64,000 bases of DNA from Ohtaekwangia sp. (GTDB lineage Bacteria; Bacteroidota; Bacteroidia; Cytophagales; Cyclobacteriaceae). The stretch spans positions 992,001 through 1,056,000 of the forward strand of contig JAJNPV010000042.1 in NCBI GenBank assembly GCA_021155195.1. The letters are read 5' to 3'. The notes beneath the pieces were generated by a model, which ran no database searches, was not told where the DNA came from, and saw only the letters and a list, made by a program, of their open reading frames with translations. This document shows, piece by piece, positions 34,402-42,945 of this stretch. Numbering within the stretch: position 1 is the stretch's first letter; each line of letters opens with the position of its first letter. A program made the position numbers and the translations under genes.

Positions 34402-35885
34402 AGTTTTGGGATGGTATCATCAATAACGCAACGTTAGGCAGCGCCAAGATGCCATTAAGGACTCATGACCTTCCCGAGTTTATCACGGAAGTAATTGAAT
34501 TGAAAGAGTCGACTGAACCTGAAGAAGATTTTCTTCTCATGGCGGGACTTGCCTATCAATATAGGCAAGCTGGGACCAAGCCGTTGGATTTAAATTTAAT
34601 ATCGCAGTCACTAGCTGCTGATGAAGAGCTACCGTATGCTTCCTCTAATTCAACCAATATTTTCAGGACAATAATATCTGAAGATCTGCACCCGCTATTG
34701 ATTTTATGGTTACATCAATGCGAATTGAAAGGAGTTTTGGCAGAGCCAGAGTTGATACCTGAGTTGTTGCAGATCGCTTCAAGGAAAAAAGAGCTTCGTA
34801 AAGTTATCTTAACAGTTTGTGGTAAGCGAGGGGAGTGGCTAAGTAAACTTAATCCCCAGTGGAACTTTTATGCCATCACAAATGACATTGATAGTATTTG
34901 GCAAACCGGGAAGCTTGAAGATCGAAAAGAATTGTTACGCGAACTTCGGGTTGTCAATCCATCAAAATCAATTGAATTATTACAGTCTACCTGGGATTCA
35001 GAAGGAGCAAACGAGAAGGCAGCCTTTCTTGAAATTTTAAGAACCAATCTAACTGCGATTGATCTTGCTTGGTTAGAAACCCTTAAAGAGAAAGGGCAAA
35101 AGGTTAATTCAATAATCCAGGATTTACTGAAATCAATTCCATCGTCTGCTATTGTTCAACAATATTGGAATACTGTTAAAGATGCAATCACTATCAAGAC
35201 CGGCAAAGCTCTGTTGGGAATGATCAATAAAACTGTGATCGATATTAACGAGAATTTATCCGTTCCTGACTCGGTTTTCAAAACAGGTATTGAAAAATTG
35301 AGCAGCAACAAACAGGTTAGTGATAATCAGCACATTTTGAGTCAATTGATTTCTTCTGTTCCTCCCTCGAATTGGAATGAGCACTTTAAAGAGAACAATC
35401 AAAAAATCATTGAACTCTTTCAAAAGGATAAGAAGTCGGCTCAATATCTTCCAGCACTTGTTTTAGGAGCGTTAAAATTTAATGACGTGGAATGGATGAA
35501 AGACTTGCTTGAGCACAGCGACAAGGAGTTGATCGATTCTTCGGTTGGATTATTGATCCGTGCGCTCCCGGAGAGTGTCAGAGATACATATTCTTTAAAA
35601 TACATCAAACAAAAGCCTCAAGAGTTGATCCCGATTCTAATTGAGCAAGATGAAGAATGGAGTGTGGAACTGTCAAGAGCAATCCTGAAGTTCACAGCCA
35701 ATGAAGTTTACGTGTATAATCGAACATTTTATAAGCCAGCCGTTTCATTAATTCCAGTCAAACTCCTGGATGAGTTAGATTCCTTTACACCTTCCGAAGA
35801 ACAGAAAAAAGTATATTGGAAAACGCAGTCCGATGAACTTTCGAGATTATTAGATATAAAGAAACAAATCCTTCAATCATTTTAA
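34398..35885 (+). CDS. DUF5691-type protein of the MoxR-VWA cluster
   Basis: 495 residues, cytoplasmic, helix-rich with HEAT-like repeats (for example LKELRVVNPSKSIELLQSTWDSEGANEKAAFLEILRTNL). I assign DUF5691 from the position in the SWIM-MoxR-DUF5682-VWA operon and overall pattern, not from a motif. It overlaps the SWIM gene by 4 bases and ends two bases before the MoxR gene. It may be a scaffold or client adaptor. Confidence 0.65.
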   Translation: MKFWDGIINNATLGSAKMPLRTHDLPEFITEVIELKESTEPEEDFLLMAGLAYQYRQAGTKPLDLNLISQSLAADEELPYASSNSTNIFRTIISEDLHPLLILWLHQCELKGVLAEPELIPELLQIASRKKELRKVILTVCGKRGEWLSKLNPQWNFYAITNDIDSIWQTGKLEDRKELLRELRVVNPSKSIELLQSTWDSEGANEKAAFLEILRTNLTAIDLAWLETLKEKGQKVNSIIQDLLKSIPSSAIVQQYWNTVKDAITIKTGKALLGMINKTVIDINENLSVPDSVFKTGIEKLSSNKQVSDNQHILSQLISSVPPSNWNEHFKENNQKIIELFQKDKKSAQYLPALVLGALKFNDVEWMKDLLEHSDKELIDSSVGLLIRALPESVRDTYSLKYIKQKPQELIPILIEQDEEWSVELSRAILKFTANEVYVYNRTFYKPAVSLIPVKLLDELDSFTPSEEQKKVYWKTQSDELSRLLDIKKQILQSF

Positions 35886-35886
35886 T

Positions 35887-36969
35887 ATGGCTACAGTATT
35901 ACGTCAACACGCGGAACAGCAATTTGAACAGGAGTTGGAAGAGCTTCAGAAACAAGATTCAGACAAGAAACCACCCAACTGGAAACTTTCACCGCAAGCA
36001 GTGGTGTCTTATCTTCTTGGTAAGAAATTAAAGAACGGTTTTGAAGTTTCCCCAAAATACATTGGCAGCCAACGATTGATTGAGATTGCAGTGGCAACTT
36101 TAACTACTGATCGCGCACTATTATTGTATGGCCTTCCAGGTACTGCAAAGTCGTGGGTATCGGAGCATCTCTCTGCGGCTATATCAGGTGATTCAACCAT
36201 GATCATCCAAGGAACTGCAGGGACCAGTGAAGAGTCAATCCGCTATGGTTGGAATTATGCGAGATTACTGGCAGAAGGTCCGTCCGAAAAGGCATTGGTT
36301 GAAACACCCGTGATGAAAGCAATGAAGGATGGCAAGATTGTGCGCATAGAAGAGCTTACACGTATTGGGTCTGATGTGCAGGATACATTGATCACCGTAC
36401 TTTCTGAAAAGACATTACCCATTCCAGAACTCAATATAGAAGTACAGGCCGTAAAAGGGTTTAATGTAATCGCAACCGCCAACAATCGTGATAAGGGTGT
36501 TAATGAATTATCAGGTGCATTAAAACGCAGATTCAATACTGTCATTCTTCCTTTACCAGATAGTATGGATGAAGAGATTGATATCGTGAGAAGAAGAGTA
36601 GCGAGTTTTGAAAAGGTAATGGAGTTGCCTACGGAGCCCCCAGCTGTGGCGGAGATCAAGCGCATTGTTACCATCTTTCGCGAACTTCGATCTGGTGTTA
36701 CGTTAGACGGTAAAACAAAGCTTAAAGTTCCGTCCAGTACGCTCAGCACAGCGGAAGCAATATCGGTTGTGAATAGTGGAATGGCAATGGCTGCTTATTT
36801 TGGTGATGGTTCGATGAAGGCTGCTGATCTTGCTGCAGGAATCATTGGCGCTATTGTGAAAGATCCTGTTCAGGATAAAATTGTGTGGCAGGAATATCTT
36901 GAAACGGTGGTGAAGCCGCGAGATGAGTGGAAAGATATCTACAGAGCATGCCGTGATCTTGGTGTATGA
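35887..36969 (+). CDS. MoxR-type AAA+ ATPase
   Basis: 360 residues. Walker A GLPGTAKS (82-89), Walker B-type IVRIEE (151-156), sensor-1 region NVIATANNRDKGVNELSGALKRRFN and sensor-2 region fit the MoxR branch. These hexameric ATPases act as chaperones for partner VWA proteins (as in RavA/ViaA and NorQ/NorD). The partner here is encoded two genes downstream. Walker B has Ile-Glu-Glu in place of the usual Asp-Glu pair, which occurs in this cluster type. Confidence 0.88.
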   Translation: MATVLRQHAEQQFEQELEELQKQDSDKKPPNWKLSPQAVVSYLLGKKLKNGFEVSPKYIGSQRLIEIAVATLTTDRALLLYGLPGTAKSWVSEHLSAAISGDSTMIIQGTAGTSEESIRYGWNYARLLAEGPSEKALVETPVMKAMKDGKIVRIEELTRIGSDVQDTLITVLSEKTLPIPELNIEVQAVKGFNVIATANNRDKGVNELSGALKRRFNTVILPLPDSMDEEIDIVRRRVASFEKVMELPTEPPAVAEIKRIVTIFRELRSGVTLDGKTKLKVPSSTLSTAEAISVVNSGMAMAAYFGDGSMKAADLAAGIIGAIVKDPVQDKIVWQEYLETVVKPRDEWKDIYRACRDLGV

Positions 36970-39215
36970 GTGTTCATGTATTAGGCATACGTCACCATGG
37001 ACCCGGGTCTGCTCGGAATGTAAAGGCATTTTTGGAACAGACGAAACCAGACATCATTTTGGTGGAGGGCCCGCCAGAAGGAGATGAACTCCTTAGGTGG
37101 TCAGGCCATAGTGCATTAAAACCACCTGTTGCAATTTTAGCTTACCGCCCTGACGAACCAAAGCGTGGTGAATTTTATCCTTTTGCAGAGTTCTCACCAG
37201 AATGGCAAGCGATACAATTTGGTGTTCGTAACAAGATCCCAGTTCGGTTTATCGATCTTCCTTTGGCGAACAAGTTTGCCCTGGAACAGGAGGAAGAAAA
37301 GAAGGAAGAGCAACCTGCCGACCAATCGCTGTCTAATGCTGAACTCGCAGTAGAAGTCAATCACGATCCAATTGGTTATTTAGCAGAAGCAGCTGGTTTT
37401 ACGGATGGTGAACGTTGGTGGGAAAATATGTTTGAGCATCGTCTTAATCATGACGGTGTTTTTGATGCAGTCCATGAAGCAATGGATGTGTTACGTTCAA
37501 CATTGCCTGAGAAGAATAATCGTATTGAGAAGTTGCGTGAAGCGCACATGCGCAAGATGATTCGACAGGCTGAGAAAGATTCATTCAATACCATTACTGT
37601 TATCTGCGGTGCTTGGCATGGTCCTGTGTTGGTCAATATGCCAAAACAAAAAGATGATAACGAGTTATTGAAAAGTTTGCCCAAAGTAAAAGTCGAAACT
37701 ACGTGGATACCCTGGACCTACAATCGACTCACGTTTGCCAGCGGTTATGGTGCTGGAATTCAATCTCCAGGTTGGTACGACCACATTTGGAAACATCCAA
37801 GCGATGATGGTACACTCTGGATGGCTCAGGTAGCCAGGCTGTTTCGAAGTAAGGAAATGGATACTTCGACAGCACATATCATTGAAGCTGTTCGACTCGC
37901 GGAGGCATTGTCATCTCTACGCGGAATATCGAAGGCTGGCCCTGAAGAGTTGAATGAAGCAACATGGTCAGTATTATGCAATGGTGATTCAATACTACTT
38001 GAATTAATTCGGGAAGAACTTATTGTTAGCGACACCATCGGTACCGTGCCCGAAGAAATTCCAAAGCCTCCACTATTACAGGATGTTGAAAAGTCCCAGA
38101 AGAAGCTTCGACTTCAATCAGAGGCAGGAATTAAGGAATTGACTCTAGACCTTCGTGAAGAACTTCATCTTGATAAAAGCATTTTTCTCCATAGGTTATT
38201 ATTAATTGGTGTTTCTTGGGGTCACCTGATGCACGTTCGTGGTAAAGGAACATTTAAGGAGCAGTGGCAACTCAAGTGGGAACCCGAATATTCCATCCGA
38301 ATTATTGAGAAAGGGAATTGGGGCAATACATTGGAGGAAGCGGTATCCAATTTTGTTGCTAGCGAAGCAAAAGAATCAGAAAGCCTGCATGTTGTTTGTG
38401 GGTTGTTGGAGAAAGTCATTCCTGCGGATTTACCCAAAGCAACAGAAGCTTTAATTCATCAGATTGATAATCTAGCAGCGGCAACAAGCGATGTGATACA
38501 ATTGCTTCAAGCTTTGCCTCCACTTGTTTCAGTTTCTCGATATGGCAACGTTCGTCAAACGGATGAGTCAATGATTCTTGGAATTGTCAATGCAATGATT
38601 GCTAGAGTCTGCATAGGTTTACCACCGGCTTGTGTTTCTGTTGATGATGAATCAGCACAAAACATTACCGAACAGATTTATCATTTGAATGAATCCATTT
38701 CATTGTTGAATCAAGTTGAACAGAAAGAAGAATGGAACGAAACACTACTGCTAATCTGTGACAACAAAAATACTGCACCACTTGTCTCAGGTTACAGTAC
38801 GAGGTTATTATCGGATGGAAAGGTGATCGAGACGGATGAACTGAATAATCGGTTTCATTTTGCGTTGTCGAGTTCAGGCAATCCTTCGATAGCGGCTTCG
38901 TGGGTGGAAGGTTTTTTGAAAGGAAGCGGAACGATACTCATCCTTGACGATAGACTTTGGAATTTGGTTAATAATTGGGTGAGAAGTTTAAGCGAAGAAG
39001 ATTTCATTTCTCTATTACCATTGATGAGAAGAACCTTCTCCCAGTTTACCCATGCGGAGCGAAGAAAGATAGGTGATAAAGCAAAAAAAGGGAGTACTGT
39101 TACTCTTCAAACCCTTTCTGAAGTGGAAAACATAGATCATGAAAGAGCTTCACGAGCATTGCCAGTCGTTATGCAATTGTTAGGACTAAAGCCCAAGACT
39201 GCCCATGGAGAATGA
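36966..39215 (+). CDS. DUF5682 family protein
   Basis: 749 residues. The N terminus (VHVLGIRHHGPGSARNVKAFLEQTKPDIILVEGPPEGDELL) matches the family signature and resembles the TraB/TIKI/EreA-like fold, with a GxRHHGPGS loop and an acidic EGPPE. A conserved HGP with flanking histidine near 215 (ICGAWHGPVLV) may complete a metal site. It starts within the last codons of the MoxR gene and ends inside the VWA gene. A hydrolase role (peptidase- or esterase-like) is inferred from fold similarity only. Confidence 0.75.
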   Translation: MSVHVLGIRHHGPGSARNVKAFLEQTKPDIILVEGPPEGDELLRWSGHSALKPPVAILAYRPDEPKRGEFYPFAEFSPEWQAIQFGVRNKIPVRFIDLPLANKFALEQEEEKKEEQPADQSLSNAELAVEVNHDPIGYLAEAAGFTDGERWWENMFEHRLNHDGVFDAVHEAMDVLRSTLPEKNNRIEKLREAHMRKMIRQAEKDSFNTITVICGAWHGPVLVNMPKQKDDNELLKSLPKVKVETTWIPWTYNRLTFASGYGAGIQSPGWYDHIWKHPSDDGTLWMAQVARLFRSKEMDTSTAHIIEAVRLAEALSSLRGISKAGPEELNEATWSVLCNGDSILLELIREELIVSDTIGTVPEEIPKPPLLQDVEKSQKKLRLQSEAGIKELTLDLREELHLDKSIFLHRLLLIGVSWGHLMHVRGKGTFKEQWQLKWEPEYSIRIIEKGNWGNTLEEAVSNFVASEAKESESLHVVCGLLEKVIPADLPKATEALIHQIDNLAAATSDVIQLLQALPPLVSVSRYGNVRQTDESMILGIVNAMIARVCIGLPPACVSVDDESAQNITEQIYHLNESISLLNQVEQKEEWNETLLLICDNKNTAPLVSGYSTRLLSDGKVIETDELNNRFHFALSSSGNPSIAASWVEGFLKGSGTILILDDRLWNLVNNWVRSLSEEDFISLLPLMRRTFSQFTHAERRKIGDKAKKGSTVTLQTLSEVENIDHERASRALPVVMQLLGLKPKTAHGE

Positions 39216-40344
39216 AGGACATTTAAGAAAATGGCGGATGATTCTTGGTGGAGGTCAGAATGATGGCACCGAGACGCAACTTCGTGACATTGATCTTCAA
39301 ATTGATAAAACACTTGAAGCATTGTACGATTCGGGCAAGCAAGGTGGACTTGGACACTCATCACCTAATGTTAGTCGCTGGCTAGGAGACATTCGTACGT
39401 ATTTTCCTAACACGGTAGTCAAAATAATGCAACAAGATGCAATCAAGCGCCTCAATTTGACATCCATGTTACTTGAAAAGGAAATGTTGGAAAATGTGGA
39501 GCCAGATGTTCATTTGGTAGCCACGTTAATGACACTCAGTCGTGTAATTCCGAGTAAGACAAAGGATACAGCGCGACAAGTAGTAAAAAAAGTAGTGGAT
39601 GACCTGATGAAGAGATTATCGCAACCAACACAACAAGCAATCATGGGAAGCCTCAATCGATCTAGCCGAAATAGAAGACCACGGCATAATGAGATTAATT
39701 GGCATATCACAATTCTCAAGAACTTGAAACATTATCAGCCTGATTATAAAACAATAATCCCAGAGACAAGAATCGGATATGGTAAAAGAAGACGGTCTCT
39801 AAAAGATGTAGTTCTTTGCTTAGATCAAAGTGGTTCGATGGGAACTTCAGTAATATATTCTGGGATCTTTGGAGCTGTAATGGCTTCCCTTCCAGCCATT
39901 CAAACTAAGATGGTTGTGTTTGATACCAACGTTGTGGACCTAACCGAAGAACTGGATGACCCTGTAGAGCTTTTATTTGGAGTTCAGTTAGGAGGTGGAA
40001 CAGATATTAATAGAGCCCTTTCTTATTGCCAACAAATTACCCAACGACCAACAGAAACTATTTTGGTTCTTATCACAGATCTTTACGAAGGTGGTAATCA
40101 GGATGAAATGCGTAAACGCGCAAAGAGTCTAGTTGAAGCTGGTGTGCAAGTTGTTGTACTCTTAGCATTGAATGATGATGGAGCACCCAGTTATGATCAT
40201 AACAACGCTGAATACATGGCGGCTTTAGGCATCCCAGTGTTTGCCTGTACACCTGATAAGTTTCCAGATTTGATGGCAGCCGCAATCAGTAAACAGGATA
40301 TCGCTTTGTGGGCAGCTAAGGAGGATTTAGTAACAAAGAAATAA
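39205..40344 (+). CDS. VWA domain (CoxE-like) protein, MoxR partner
   Basis: 379 residues. The C-terminal half has a von Willebrand A domain with the MIDAS motif DQSGS (207-211), the threonine in GGGTDINRA near 266 and the aspartate in LITDLYEGG. The N-terminal half is helical. It overlaps the DUF5682 gene by 11 bases and closes the operon. VWA proteins usually recruit clients to the MoxR ring. No signal peptide, so it acts in the cytoplasm. Confidence 0.85.
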   Translation: MENEGHLRKWRMILGGGQNDGTETQLRDIDLQIDKTLEALYDSGKQGGLGHSSPNVSRWLGDIRTYFPNTVVKIMQQDAIKRLNLTSMLLEKEMLENVEPDVHLVATLMTLSRVIPSKTKDTARQVVKKVVDDLMKRLSQPTQQAIMGSLNRSSRNRRPRHNEINWHITILKNLKHYQPDYKTIIPETRIGYGKRRRSLKDVVLCLDQSGSMGTSVIYSGIFGAVMASLPAIQTKMVVFDTNVVDLTEELDDPVELLFGVQLGGGTDINRALSYCQQITQRPTETILVLITDLYEGGNQDEMRKRAKSLVEAGVQVVVLLALNDDGAPSYDHNNAEYMAALGIPVFACTPDKFPDLMAAAISKQDIALWAAKEDLVTKK

Positions 40345-40373
40345 TATGTTGCCTATATGAAAACGTAGCACTA

Positions 40374-42101
40374 TCAGAAAATCAATTGCTTTTCTGCCCA
40401 TTCCAATCCTACAGGTAAATCAATAGAATTGAATTCAAGATGAAGTACTCTTCGATGCTTTTGGTTTGTCGCTTTTGAAGATGCATGAAGTAACAAGGGT
40501 TTCATAATGTGGATACCACACATAGCTACATCACAAACAAATGGAATGGAATTTTGAGTGATCAATTGGATTTCGGAAGAATTTAGTTTCTTATTGTGTG
40601 AACCTGGTACAACCCTTAGTGCTCCATTTTCTTCATCTGTGTCATCCAAGTGGATTCGAATAGTAATAGTGTTCTTCAATATTTCTTCGGGTGGGCAAAC
40701 TCCGCATCCATCATCCTTTTTAGTCCACCCTGTAAACCCTTCAGCTTCAATTTTGTCTTTAACATTGATAGTAAGGTCTTGATGCCAGGTTACGTACCAG
40801 TTTGCTTCAGGAGATTTATCAAAGAAGATAGCCTTTGTGAGAAACAGACCCTGGTTCATCCTTCTTAAGATCGATAAAAGGTTCGAATTAAAAATGATTT
40901 TTTTTAATGCAGGTATTTTTTCAAGAAGATTTCGGATAGCATGAGGTTCTTCCAAGGGATTATCCTTTTGATAATTGAAGATAATGTTTCTCATAAGGTT
41001 AACCTCTTTCTTACCAAAAACATAGTTAAGAATCGCAAAACCTTTATATGTTACTTTCTTAAGGATACTTTGCAAAGAAGCACTACTCAAGTCATATTGA
41101 TAAAGATCAAGTGCATTTTCAAATTGCTCTTTAATCCGTCTCTTTAAGCGTTCAGGAGATATTACTTTTATCCTATCACCAAAGCCAAGAATTTCACGCT
41201 CAAGTTCAAAATTCAATTGTACACGTATTGAGAATACAATACCATTGGGTAAGGTTTCTTCAATTTGCTGACTTTGATGAATAGGTTTTGTTTCTATGTA
41301 GGGTGCAGTCTCTTTATCTGCAAAGAATACAACCTTCTCACTCGGGCTATCGTGATTGACGGTTACACCTATTACATCTTTAAAAAAATCAGTTATGTTG
41401 AAACCTTCCGGTGAAGAGTACCTGGAATCTGAATCTTGAATCTTTACAATTCTGTCTAGTGCAAGGTTCATCACGGGTGTATTCTTTTTCTTCACACCCA
41501 AAACAAACCACCTGTTCCTATACTCTTTTAAGTAATAGGCATGAAACGTAAAACTATTTGCAGTTCTCGCCTTGAAAGACTGATACGTAATTTCAAGTGC
41601 CTTCTTGTTAATGATAGCCTGATATAAAGTCTCAATATATTCAAGGCCCTTTAAGTCTTCATTTTTTTCAAAATCAATAATAGGTTCTTGTTTTGTCTTG
41701 GCTGAATAGATTTTATTCTCAAGCCGTTGAACCATTCCACTTAACTCCTGGAAATGGCTAAACCCTTTAAACTGTCTAAGTATTTCAACTACCTCAGTTA
41801 GTTTACCCAAATCCTGATCCGTTAAGGGAATATTTGTTATAGAATACTCAGGGTCATCATAGGTATAGTACTTCTTCTCCATTACAACAATCGGAGCATT
41901 GTACCCTAACTTATCGCTGCGCATTAATTGAATGTCCATTTGAATGGAGCGCTTGCTTACACCCTTATCAATACCTTCATACTCATAAAGTGCCTCTGAA
42001 CAGGCATCTACTAAATCCTCCAATGTCCATCGCCTTTGCCTGTTTTTCAGGCAATTATCAATAGTTCGGTAGCGTACAAGAGCATTACGATTAACTGGCA
42101 T
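40374..42101 (-). CDS. WYL transcriptional regulator fused to a phytanoyl-CoA-dioxygenase-like domain
   Basis: 575 residues. Residues 1-60 are a winged-helix region (RYRTIDNCLKNRQRRWTLEDLVDACS, KGVSKRSIQMDIQLMRS). Residues 150-330 are a WYL domain and its C-terminal extension (ALEITYQSF, AYYLKEYRNRWFVLGV). From about 350 a PhyH-type Fe(II)/2-oxoglutarate oxygenase follows: WHQD with His440 and Asp442, NGALRVVPGSH (492-502), LLLHASSK with distal His539, and RRVLHLEF (550-557, the 2OG-binding Arg region). All three iron ligands are present. WYL domains sense nucleic-acid or other ligands. It is divergent from the RtcB locus and is its likely regulator; the substrate of the oxygenase is unknown. 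Confidence 0.85.
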   Translation of the reverse strand: MPVNRNALVRYRTIDNCLKNRQRRWTLEDLVDACSEALYEYEGIDKGVSKRSIQMDIQLMRSDKLGYNAPIVVMEKKYYTYDDPEYSITNIPLTDQDLGKLTEVVEILRQFKGFSHFQELSGMVQRLENKIYSAKTKQEPIIDFEKNEDLKGLEYIETLYQAIINKKALEITYQSFKARTANSFTFHAYYLKEYRNRWFVLGVKKKNTPVMNLALDRIVKIQDSDSRYSSPEGFNITDFFKDVIGVTVNHDSPSEKVVFFADKETAPYIETKPIHQSQQIEETLPNGIVFSIRVQLNFELEREILGFGDRIKVISPERLKRRIKEQFENALDLYQYDLSSASLQSILKKVTYKGFAILNYVFGKKEVNLMRNIIFNYQKDNPLEEPHAIRNLLEKIPALKKIIFNSNLLSILRRMNQGLFLTKAIFFDKSPEANWYVTWHQDLTINVKDKIEAEGFTGWTKKDDGCGVCPPEEILKNTITIRIHLDDTDEENGALRVVPGSHNKKLNSSEIQLITQNSIPFVCDVAMCGIHIMKPLLLHASSKATNQKHRRVLHLEFNSIDLPVGLEWAEKQLIF

Positions 42102-42161
42102 TCGTAAAAATATTCGTAAAAAAAGAAAAAATATTTTTACTACGCAAAAAGACTGCGCAGT
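42100..42161 (-). promoter_or_regulatory. Candidate operator region between the WYL gene and the RNA-repair locus
   Basis: A direct repeat ATTCGTAAAAAT / ATTCGTAAAAAA lies at 42100-42123, next to the start codon of the WYL gene. A perfect 10-bp palindrome, ACTGCGCAGT, lies at 42152-42161. Both are good candidates for sites bound by the WYL regulator to control itself and the divergent RNA region. No binding data. Confidence 0.45.
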
Positions 42162-42246
42162 TGACCCTCACCTTTGACCTGTCATTAAACGGATGACTCG
42201 GTGGGGGATCAATGAGATGATTGATTTCCCCAGTGAGTTTTGATAA

Positions 42247-42331
42247 GGGGACACGCCAACGTATGGAGAGTTGGGCTGGACTGTAAATCCAGTTCTGTAA
42301 AGATGAATAGGTTCGACTCCTATTGGCCCCA
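42247..42331 (+). ncRNA. tRNA-Tyr (GTA)-like module
   Basis: 85 nt with the exact geometry of a class II tRNA-Tyr. Acceptor GGGGACA pairs with TGGCCCC (one A-G mismatch), D stem CCAAC/GTTGG encloses a 9-nt loop with GG, and one base separates it from the anticodon stem CTGGA/TCCAG. The loop is CTGTAAA (anticodon GTA). A 14-nt variable region precedes T arm ATAGG-TTCGACT-CCTAT. Discriminator A; no CCA. Position 8 is C, not the near-universal T. It could be a working tRNA-Tyr but more likely is a mimic or decoy, since it opens an RNA-repair transcript and lacks T8. Confidence 0.7.
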
Positions 42332-42510
42332 CATTTTGTTCTTTGAAACAGTCTCGTGTAAAGCGGGATAAAAATCTTTCTTCCAGACTATGTCTGGATT
42401 GAAGCGCGGAAAAAACAGAAAGCATAAGACCGGATGAGCGTTTCGAAATAGCGCCATAGTGTTGTATTGATCTTCAGTATAACATGCTGCTTAGCTCGAT
42501 GTTGTTTTCC

Positions 42511-42605
42511 CACCTTGTGTGTCGAAGGTTCGAATCCTTCTCCTACCTTAAAAATTAGGATAGCTCAGTGGTAGAGTAGCAAGCATGGACTAGTAATCCA
42601 TTCTT
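42511..42605 (+). ncRNA. tRNA-like module with 3' half ahead of 5' half (circularly permuted)
   Basis: A T arm GAAGG-TTCGAAT-CCTTC (42524-42540) is followed by the acceptor 3' strand TCCTACC (42541-42547) and a 6-nt AT-rich link. Then come an acceptor 5' strand ATTAGGA (42554-42560), T8-A9, D arm GCTC-AGTGGTA-GAGT (42563-42577) and anticodon arm ATGGA-CTAGTAA-TCCAT (42585-42601). The acceptor strands pair over five bases (TCCTA/TAGGA). This is the order of permuted tRNA genes known from some algae and archaea. No T arm follows the 5' half. The alternative is two unrelated tRNA fragments lying head to tail. Confidence 0.55.
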
Positions 42606-42755
42606 TTAATTGAGAAGTGATCACTTCTATAAAAATGATCAACCCCGAAAGTAGTTTGGGGCGCGTCAGCTCTAAGGCTAATTCCATCACCTTCGGGAAT
42701 GGAAGTAACTGAAAGATCAGTCTTTTGAAAACTTGAAAGTGCAGGGATATCGCAC

Positions 42756-42776
42756 AGTAAGTCAACTTACTTTTTT
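42756..42776 (+). terminator. Intrinsic terminator in front of the slipin gene
   Basis: AGTAAG and CTTACT pair around TCAA and are followed by six T. It would end the tRNA-like RNA about 170 bases before the slipin start, so the RNA can exist separately from the mRNA. Confidence 0.75.
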
Positions 42777-42945
42777 GAACGATATACTGGGTGAATGATT
42801 TCGAAAACCTCGATTTAACACCAAGTATTCCTTCAGAAAACTATTTCGATTCAATTGTGCTTAACTGGATTTCCGCTTTCTAAGGATGATGTGTGCCGAA
42901 CTGCTTTCTTTAAAAATGAATTATTAACGATTAAATTTTACAACA

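Larger units (their letters stand above)
42162..42945 (+). ncRNA. Structured untranslated RNA region of the RtcB locus
   Basis: No gene lies in these 780 bases, yet they are dense in stems. Hairpins occur at 42181-42196 (GTCAT/ATGAC), 42203-42231 (GGGG and TCAAT paired with ATTGA and CCCC) and 42382-42398 (TCCAGAC/GTCTGGA). A perfect palindrome AGAAGTGATCACTTCT lies near 42613-42628. Further stems are at 42642-42660 (CCCC..GGGG) and 42682-42703 (TTCCAT..ATGGAA closing a CC-TTCG-GG tetraloop). Two tRNA-like modules sit inside, and an intrinsic terminator is at 42756-42776. After it, ATACTGGGTG and CACCAAGTAT pair imperfectly. I read it as one or more non-coding RNAs ahead of the slipin gene. 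Bounds are approximate. Confidence 0.6.

Noticed and set aside
42168..42425. Minus-strand frame of 85 codons
   Set aside because: It reads antisense through the tRNA-Tyr-like module (GPIGVEPI...) and nearby stems, with no domain signature.
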